Positions 56,937 to 64,000 of a stretch of DNA of 64,000 bases are shown piece after piece. The stretch spans positions 186,001 to 250,000 of the forward strand of contig CAWUHX010000247.1 in assembly GCA_963922205.1 (NCBI GenBank), written 5' to 3'. The translations under genes and the position numbers were made by a program. Origin of the DNA: Romanomermis culicivorax (lineage: Eukaryota; Nematoda; Enoplea; Mermithida; Mermithidae). Below the pieces are notes generated by a model. That model ran no database searches. It saw only the letters and a list, made by a program, of their open reading frames with translations, and had not been told where the DNA came from. Numbering within the stretch: position 1 is the first letter of the stretch; each line of letters begins with the position of its first letter.

Positions 56937-58744
56937 CTATTTGCGAGGCCCATTTCGAAAACACAAATATTCTTTCCAGATCGATTTCAATAAATCCAAA
57001 TTTAATTTGGCTCCCGATTGCGATTGCAAAAGTCGATAATCGATAAATTTTTTCGTTGCTTCTTCTTCCAATACTTTTTCCCTTATGGACGTGTATTCGT
57101 GCCACCTATCAAAAAAAATCTCGAGACATTTTATGTCCATCTACAGTAAGACATTATAGGAAATTTTTGAATTGAGAATTTTGTATTTGCTCCTTTTTTG
57201 GGCCAACCGGGTTATCTTACGTTCAGAGATCTTCGATTTTCGGATTTCAGTATCCAACAGTGATCTGATGTTGTGCTATAGCTTATTTTGAAGCTTAGAC
57301 TTAGCAGTCTCTTTAGGCTTAGGCAATGAACGTGGTCTACAGGGCGAAGTTCCAAAATCTCTGGACGTAGGATAACCCAGTTGGGGCCATTTTTTGTCAG
57401 GAAGAGGAACTGAGAATCAGAGATAAAAAATATTGAATCGTACTTCCAGTAATCCAGATTCTGAATATTTGAACAACTTTGCCTCATGAGATGTAATAAA
57501 GCAGGAAATACGTCTTAAGATTTGATCTTGATACTATATCGAATTATATTTTGAGCATAAAAAAATCTTGGTGTCGGAGATGGAAAAAGTAAATTGAAAA
57601 ATTTGCTGTAATAGCCGTGCATGATTTTGCAAAGTTTCAACTAAAGGTCTTTTGATTCCATCAAGTTCATGGAATCTAATTAACGTTGGAGGAGAATGGG
57701 TTTTCACCAGTTACACTAATCAGTCAATGTAAAAATTTTGTGAATTCAAGCATAGAGGAAAAGACTGCGTTGAGGTCAGAAACGTTTAAAAAACAAAGTA
57801 GCTTACTCAAAAGGCATTTTTCGATTATAGACCTTTTAATTCATAGTGATATGTACGAAAAACCGAAAGAGTAATTTCTGATATGTAATTTTCATTTAGT
57901 GGAAAACTTTATAATCTAGAAAAAAGCTAAATTTCGCAATGAGAATGGGAACTAAAAAAATTCTTATTACTTAACCAGGTAATTGAAAAAAATTTTCAGC
58001 TGTTCTGTTTGCTGCTCACTGACCAATTTTTTTTTTGTAGATTACAGTAATAAGCTAACTAATTTTTTCCGAACTGAACTTACTTTTATGAGATAGCTGC
58101 ATCGATAATTTCAAAATGAATGGAGTATAGAAACTTCTACATTAAGAAACTGTAGGACCACGAAAACTAGCACTTGTGAGTTCTCCAGGACACGAAAGTT
58201 ATCCAAATGGTGGGAGTAAGATCCTGAGTACTGTATCATGGCACTGCATGTTCTTGTTGATGTCAAATGTGTTCATATCCGAACGCAAATCTTCTACATC
58301 ATCTCACCTGCCGTCCGCATTAGCCAACGCCTGCAACCAAAAGTCCAGTTCCGCCACCGTAGCCAGTCGAAAATTTTTCCACTTTTTAACTCGGCCAGTT
58401 TTAACGTCCATTTTGATCGGTACGCTTAAAATCCAAAGGTAAATTTTGGTCGATTTAACATCAATTGTATCGCCATGATTTTTGACATTTTTCACGCTAT
58501 TTACTGTATCGTTAGAAGAACATGAAGAAGAATCGTCCGCAGCGGTCGACGCGGCATAGGCGTCAAAATCGAAATCGATTTTATCGAAAAATTGGTGAAT
58601 ATTGGTCGATCCCCTGATCATATAGCCGTCTCGGCGGCGCCAGGTCAACGTTCCGTTTTCCGACAATGTTAACCAACGTTCTTTTAAATTTCGACGCCAA
58701 TTTTTCGTGTGTACCATACCGCTGCTTAGGATCATTTTTCCAGA
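56937..58744 (-). CDS. PH-domain protein, last two exons
   Basis: Minus-strand exon 58744-58308 begins after acceptor ATTTATAG in phase 0, and exon 57105-56937 ends at TAG. The junction is phase 2 and restores Arg (ADGR-WHEY). The first exon encodes a pleckstrin-homology fold: GMVHTKNWRRNLKERWLTL, then SENGTLTWRRRDGY, a long acidic Ser/Asp loop (residues about 60-85 of the exon), strands around STKIYLWIL and WKNFRLAT, and the closing helix VAELDFWLQALANA with its conserved Trp. The final exon adds a charged helix (SIREKVLEEEATKKFIDYRL) and ends CFRNGPRK. PH domains bind phosphoinositides or proteins; which gene this is I cannot tell. Either the ATG at 58735 starts the protein or, more likely, further exons lie upstream. 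The intron is 1.2 kb without a notable repeat. Confidence 0.75.
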
Positions 58745-59450
58745 CTATAAATCAATATGTAAATGATACGAATACTGTAGTTTGACGTCAGCAATATTCG
58801 AAAGAAAATTAATACTCGCACGTTGATAATTAAAGTTAGATTATTGGAGTTACTGATTACAATTTTGTGAGCATTATTTCATCTGTAGAATATGGAATGA
58901 ATTAATCCATTTTTATAAAATGCCTGTAAGCTACAAAATAACAAGTGGCTTTAAAATCATTTACATGAAATTTTTTTTGTAAAATCTTTCGCACATAGAT
59001 TTGCTGAAGGATAATTGACTTCGCTCGTAAAAGATTTTCAGCTCTCTATAATATGCTAGTCAGCTCGCTATAAAACGTGATCATTAAAAAATGTGGAATG
59101 CTTTTCGGTTTTATTCTTGGACGCATTTTATAGTTATACGTTCTTATAAAACAATCAGAAAATATTTTTAGTAGAGCAGTATAACGTTCATTCGGCTGAT
59201 CTGACGGGGCACCTTACAAGTATAAATCGCACAATCGTGCCTTTTAAATAGCTAACAGCAGACTGTTTCATAGGGAGAGGTATGAGGGGGTATTAGCCCT
59301 ACCTAAAGACCTAAAAATTGATCACTGGATGCCAAGTTTTGAGACAAAATGACGTGTGTAGTGGATATTTAGCTACACTACCCAGGCAAATTTTCAACTT
59401 TACCCCTACCTTGAAAATCTGACCTTGGGGACCTCTGGCTAACAGCAAGG
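58745..59450. other. intergenic or upstream intron, no gene seen
   Basis: AT-rich unique sequence upstream of the visible PH exon. Additional exons of that gene were looked for and not found. Confidence 0.4.
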
Positions 59451-60487
59451 TTGTATCTCCATTCCCCGACCATCCCTATTCCCCGACCGTCCCAATTCCC
59501 CGACCATCCTTTTTCCCCGACTATCTCTGTTCCCCGACCAATGCTTTAAATTGTCGATTCCCCGAGCAATGTGAAGTTTCTCGGATGACTCAATTTTTGT
59601 AATAATCCCGATTTCCCGAGCGTTGATATTTATGGCACATTTTTTTGTTTAAAATTTCTTAATCAAGAAAGCAATTACATACAGGGTGTTTCACGAAAAA
59701 AGATGCACATCGTTATGTCGTTGCAGAGTAAATCAGAATGTAAAATTTCGATGGCTTCCACAGATAACCTTTTACATATCTCCAAAAAAGATTTTGTGGA
59801 ATTAAACCGATTCTTTTCTAAATCGGCTTATAATTCTAGCTTCTAGTGCTGCAAGTGAAGGTCATTTCAACACAGCAGGACATTACAGATTCATGGCGAA
59901 GAATCATTTGTTGAAAAGTCAGTGATTTGTCATACTTTTATGCAGCAACTTCGATTTGCTTCTTTGATTTAGGGCCATCTTTTTTGGATATCATACTTTT
60001 TTATCATTGTCACACATTTTAAAAAAGTGGGTAAGCAAGATTTATTATTTTGAAAAAGAAAAAACTGATTCGAATTAGCCAACTCTCCCATTTTAATAAA
60101 TTCGATTTTCGATGTTTGGTAAGAATAAATGTTGCAGATTATAATCTTCCATTTTTGAGAAGAAATTAAAGAACTAAAACTAAACTAATCAGACATTCTT
60201 GGCTTTATATACCTGCTGTGGGCTTGAAGTTTTGTAAAGTACGGTGGGAAAACATCCGTGGGAAAATAATGTGTAGCTCAGTTTACATTTTCTTGCATGC
60301 AAGTTTTTGTAATAAGGCAAACTTTTTCATACTTTATTTATAACATTAGTCGGTGAAAAGGGATGGTCGGAGAAAAGAGATTTTTTGTATTTATTTTTAG
60401 CATTAGTCGGAGAAAAGGGATGGTCGGGAAAAAGAGATGGTCGGGGAAACGGGATGGTCGGGGAAAAGAGATGGTCGGGGAAAGGGC
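59451..60487. mobile_element. foldback element with TTCCCCGACCATCC terminal arrays
   Basis: Left array 59461-59540: four to five units of TTCCCCGACCATCCC with variants. Right array 60350-60484: the inverse GGGATGGTCGGGGAAA, about six units. The interior is about 800 bases with CAGGGTGTTTCACGAAAAAA and no long open frame. A truncated second copy sits at 61429-61695. Confidence 0.7.
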
Positions 60488-60674
60488 ACAAACAGCAACC
60501 GGTTGATGTTACAGTGATCCTGTTTGTCCATATAGCTCTTCTTTACACTGAAAATAATTTTTTGAGAAAATAATTCTACAGTGAAATCTTTATTATTTAC
60601 ACGATTTTGTCGGCAGATCTTTTTCATTTTCATATCTACAAGTCGTCGATAAAAAACAGACACCTGGGGATGAT

Positions 60675-60719
60675 TCCATCAAAGAGACTTAAGCTCCAGC
60701 CTCTTCGATAAAACTGGCG
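60675..60719. mobile_element. deleted foldback MITE, copy C
   Basis: Keeps only TCCATCAAAGAGACTTAAGC and TCCAGC, then the right end CTCTTCGATAAAACTGGC. The palindromic interior seen at 41696 and 48673 is gone. Confidence 0.6.
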
Positions 60720-60889
60720 CCTCATCTTAGGAATTATAACTCACTTCGATAAGGTTTGCTGATATAAAAAATGTTCCTCACAGGGAGGCGATACGATGGA
60801 TTTGTAAGCTCTCGGACTTGATCAAAATTCAGAATTGTGTATATCACAGGGTGAACGATTATTCTAAGGAACATTATTGTAGTTATCTA

Positions 60890-61333
60890 CCTAATGCATA
60901 TATAGCAGCATATTTTTTGCTAAGATCGTGTATACTACTGTAGACAAGATTTATGCAAATTTTAGTGTAAATATTACCTATATGGGCAAAAAAGATTAAT
61001 GTAACATTACTCACATGCTTATAAGCTATCGAATGCAATGTAACATGTAAATATTTGAAATTTGTACCTGAGGTTCCTTCGTGAGTTGAAATTATAGTCT
61101 GTTTTTTATAAAATGCTTCCAAATAGAAAAGTGACACAAATCAGTTCTGTCGTCAAAATGGTTTATGTAGAGATCTTACTGTGAAATTTTTCGCTCAAAA
61201 ATTTGTTAAGGCTTAAGTCAGTATGCTCACAAATTTTCAGTCCTATATGGTATATCGTTTATCGTAAAATCGTGAAAATCTGAAATATTACTTGCTTTCC
61301 ACTTTCATTATTTAGAAGCATTTCAAGAAAAAC
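60890..61333. repeat. dispersed repeat with TA-MITE copy 5
   Basis: 60890-61090 resembles 38080-38250 and 49190-49350. 61093-61333 is a TATAGTCTGTTTTTTATAAA MITE whose right end has decayed (AAAAACATGTG). Minus-strand open frame 60883-61137 is inside the repeat and is not called. Confidence 0.55.
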
Positions 61334-61428
61334 ATGTGTATTTCACAATTGTTATCACAGCGTAGTTTTCTGCATTATATGTGCCAAAAAACTCTGCATA
61401 AATTCAGTATCATTTCAATAGGTTGTAT

Positions 61429-61695
61429 TTCCATTACCCGACCATCCCTTTTCCCCGACCAATATTCCCGATTTCCCGAGCAATCTAGAGTTTCTCGGAC
61501 GACACTATTTTTGTAATAATCCCGATTCCCCGAGCATTGATATTTATGGCACATTTTTTCTGTTTAAATCTCTTAATCAAGAAAGCAATTACATACAGGG
61601 TGTTTCATGAAAAAGGATGCCCATTGTTATTTCGTTGCAGAGTAAATCAGAATGTAAAATTTTGACAGCTTCATCATATAACCTTACATATCTCC
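61429..61695 (+). mobile_element. truncated copy of the TTCCCCGACC foldback element
   Basis: GTTGTAT(T/C)TCCATT, two CCCGACCA units, CCCGAGCAATCTAGAGTTTC and CAGGGTGTTTCATGAAAAA follow the first 320 bases of the 59451 element in order, then it breaks off before the right array. Confidence 0.7.
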
Positions 61696-61754
61696 ATTTT
61701 CCATACCCTGAGAGTATGCGTGACTGTATTTTCCATAGCAAGGCGCATAGGGTA

Positions 61755-61985
61755 TGGCCCATTAGCGCGAATGGGCCCATAAGCGCGAAAACGTTATTTC
61801 TACCCTATCATATTAAAACTGCCTGTGAGAAAAGGCGTACAATAGATTGTGTCTCACTTTGGCGCCCGTCTCACTTTGGCGTCCAACGTTGTAGGCGCCA
61901 AAGTGAGACTGTTGTCTCACTTTGGCGCCCATTGTTTAATAATAACTTTTCTGGGATGTACTAAGTTGGCGCCCGTCTCACATAC
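61755..61985. repeat. cluster of GTCTCACTTTGGCGCC in both orientations
   Basis: GTCTCACTTTGGCG at 61851, 61868 and 61914, the inverse GGCGCCAAAGTGAGAC at 61893, and a partial copy near 61970. The 61868/61893 pair can form a 15-16-base hairpin. CCCATTAGCGCGAATGGGCC just upstream (61758) is a separate small palindrome. Confidence 0.6.
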
Positions 61986-64000
61986 AACTTGAAAACAAGG
62001 CAAAAAGGCTAACAGAAAAAGTACACTTGTTTGAAAAAATGGCGCCGAAAACCGCATTAAATTTGCAAAATCCACTGAAATTTAAAAAAAGATTCTTTCC
62101 TTGTATAAACTAGTACACTTAGAACCAGAAGTTGGGGTTCGAAAGACTTTGTAAAATGAAGTACTGCTGAGCAAAGATCGACCAAATGATTGAACAGTGT
62201 CACATCATAATAACAAAAAAGGGCGCCAAATTAAAACTCAGTCGATGTAACATCAATCCAGCTCCATAATGCAAAGTTTCAAGCATGTTGGATGTTCACA
62301 AAAATTTACTGAGCACTCCAGTTTGTGAAGACCTTTTGACTTCAATTTCAGACAGTGAGGAGCTCTTCCATAATTCAAAATTCTAGAATTCGACAAGAAA
62401 AGCTCAATGAATGATTCGACAGTATGAAATGCTCTACACCAAGTTAGACATAAGCTTACAGTATAAAAGCAATGTTCCATGATTGATCTTAATTTAGTAT
62501 GTAATATTCTCGTCGAAAATTAATGGGGTTACATGGAAAGCTGTGGAATAGTGTCATGAGGTAGACTTGACGTCACTAAGGCATAACAAAATGTCGCAGG
62601 AATGCCGTCGTTATCTGGTTGTCGTATAGAAAAGCAAATTTTCCAAGACAGAGATAAAACTGGGAGCAAAGATTGTCTGATTGATGCAGGATTTGTAAAA
62701 AATTTCAGTAATAAAAATAGCCTACACACAAAAAGGAAAAAAAGGAGTTTCAATAAAATGGTCGAAATTACCATTGTCGCTTTTCAATAAAATCTTGCAC
62801 TTTTTACTTTTTGTGGAAGAAACACTATAGTGTCATAAAACAAGGACTGGAATACTGTATGACTAATATGATACATAAAACGTGCTTTTGTTGTATAGGA
62901 GCCAAACGATGTTTGTTTTCCTGAGGAAAACTGGCTTCCTAGAGAGGATTTGCGCAATTTACCTAAATTATGATGAATGTCCCAAAAATTTGGAAATGGT
63001 GAAATAATTTTGGAAACCGACGCCGATTTTGAATCATAAAATACAGAGAATGAGCGACATTCAAAAAATTATAGTTTCAATGCAAAAAATGCAGTTTGTG
63101 TTCGAATGAATTATTCGTAGGGTGCCTGAAAGGAGACACAAAAATAGGAATCAGAATAATTTGAAGCACAGAAAACAAGAAATTCAACGAAAAGACAAAA
63201 AAGTAGGGACGATATCAATGTACGAAACGTTTTGCTCACAATTAAATCGAATCGTGATAACTTCTATTGTCAAAAACAACAGTTCGTGTTCAAAGTTTTT
63301 AAACGAGGGGGATTATGCGAGGAAAAAATTTTCACCGACAAGACATATTAATTATTTGCATATTCAGATTTCTTCAAAAGAAATATCTTACAAATCCTCG
63401 TGAAAAGATTTATCTAAATCAAAAATACGCGGTAAAAATTTTGCGGATGCAGGTTTTCGGAGGAAAAACTTAGGTGAAGGTTATGCGAGGGGTAGAAATT
63501 TACTCGAAAAAGATCAATTTTTTCAGAAAAAAATGATCTTTTAAAAATTTCTATGAAAAGTAGGAAATCTAAGGCTTGAAAAGTTTTATCGCTCCAATAT
63601 ATATGAAAATTTCAACAAAAACTGTTGCAAAAAAATTATAAAGAATGGACAAAAAGTTTGACAAGTAGATATGGAAACCTAAATCTAGAAATCCTACCGA
63701 GCGCATAAAACCTCGACAAAAAGGAGAAAAGTCTCGTTCCACGAAATCATCAAATGTCGTCTATGACGAACAATAAATGTGGTGGTCATATGGCGGACAC
63801 TTTATCTTCATACGCAGTATGAGAGGATTGTTTGGACGAAAATATACACATTTTTGGCAACAAAGAAGCAAGATAAACAAGCGTTGGTCGATAAAATGAA
63901 AAATCCATTATTTTTCGATGTCGGTCATCCTATCATTAATCATATTCTGGATCTGATATGCTCAATGCTCAATAAAGGAATGGCCAGAAACTTCTGTAAT
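61986..64000. other. terminal AT-rich stretch, no gene supported
   Basis: Open frames of 60-93 codons (62253-62480, 62529-62774, 62602-62790, 63122-63403) show no recognised motif, no splice support and no repeat match. 63290-63500 carries repeated AAAAATTTT(C/G) GA(G/C)GAT phrases but nothing definable. Confidence 0.5.

Overview
The window is eukaryotic, AT-rich and intron-rich, and most likely comes from a nematode. The evidence is an interstitial (GCCTAA)n tract, the complement of the nematode telomere unit TTAGGC; an srsx-like serpentine receptor; an EAT-4-type vesicular glutamate transporter; and short conserved exons separated by GT/AG introns. The very long satellite-filled introns would suit a clade I (enoplean/mermithid) worm, but that placement is a guess. 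Most open frames over 60 codons here are low-complexity shadows. The real genes were rebuilt exon by exon from splice sites and codon phase.

Layout. 1-3.4 kb is T-rich satellite. 3.74-8.13 kb (+) is a complete four-exon srsx-like GPCR; its first intron is a short-unit satellite and its third carries telomere repeat. 8.2-11.2 kb holds SINE-like repeats, one of them split by a 1.43 kb candidate solo LTR. 11.2-18.7 kb (-) is a second rhodopsin-type GPCR with two possible C-terminal ends. 130 bp upstream of it, on the same strand, is a one-exon RFamide-like neuropeptide precursor (18.86-19.25 kb). 19.9-25.8 kb is mobile-element territory (MITEs, tRNA-derived repeats, a tRNA-like cloverleaf, a pogo relic) and contains a second possible peptide-precursor exon at 22.6-22.9 kb on the other strand. 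27.0-35.8 kb (-) is a class IIa histone deacetylase lacking its 5' exons. A 100-N gap at 37.16 kb is followed directly by a cDNA-library primer sequence. 38.3-41.1 kb (-) is the first half of an EAT-4/VGLUT gene with several one-base lesions. 41-64 kb is nearly gene-free, apart from the last two exons of a PH-domain gene (56.9-58.7 kb, -); it is rich in foldback elements and TA-flanked MITEs and carries the second copy of the LTR-like element.

How the genes fit together. Two receptors, one or two neuropeptide precursors, a glutamate transporter and a class IIa HDAC give the window a neuronal flavour, but physical linkage is the only evidence of cooperation. The best lead is the RFamide-like precursor placed head-to-tail with a peptide-type GPCR, plus a second precursor 3.4 kb away on the opposite strand that shares the motif SLTRG(T/S)LL(R/K)R.
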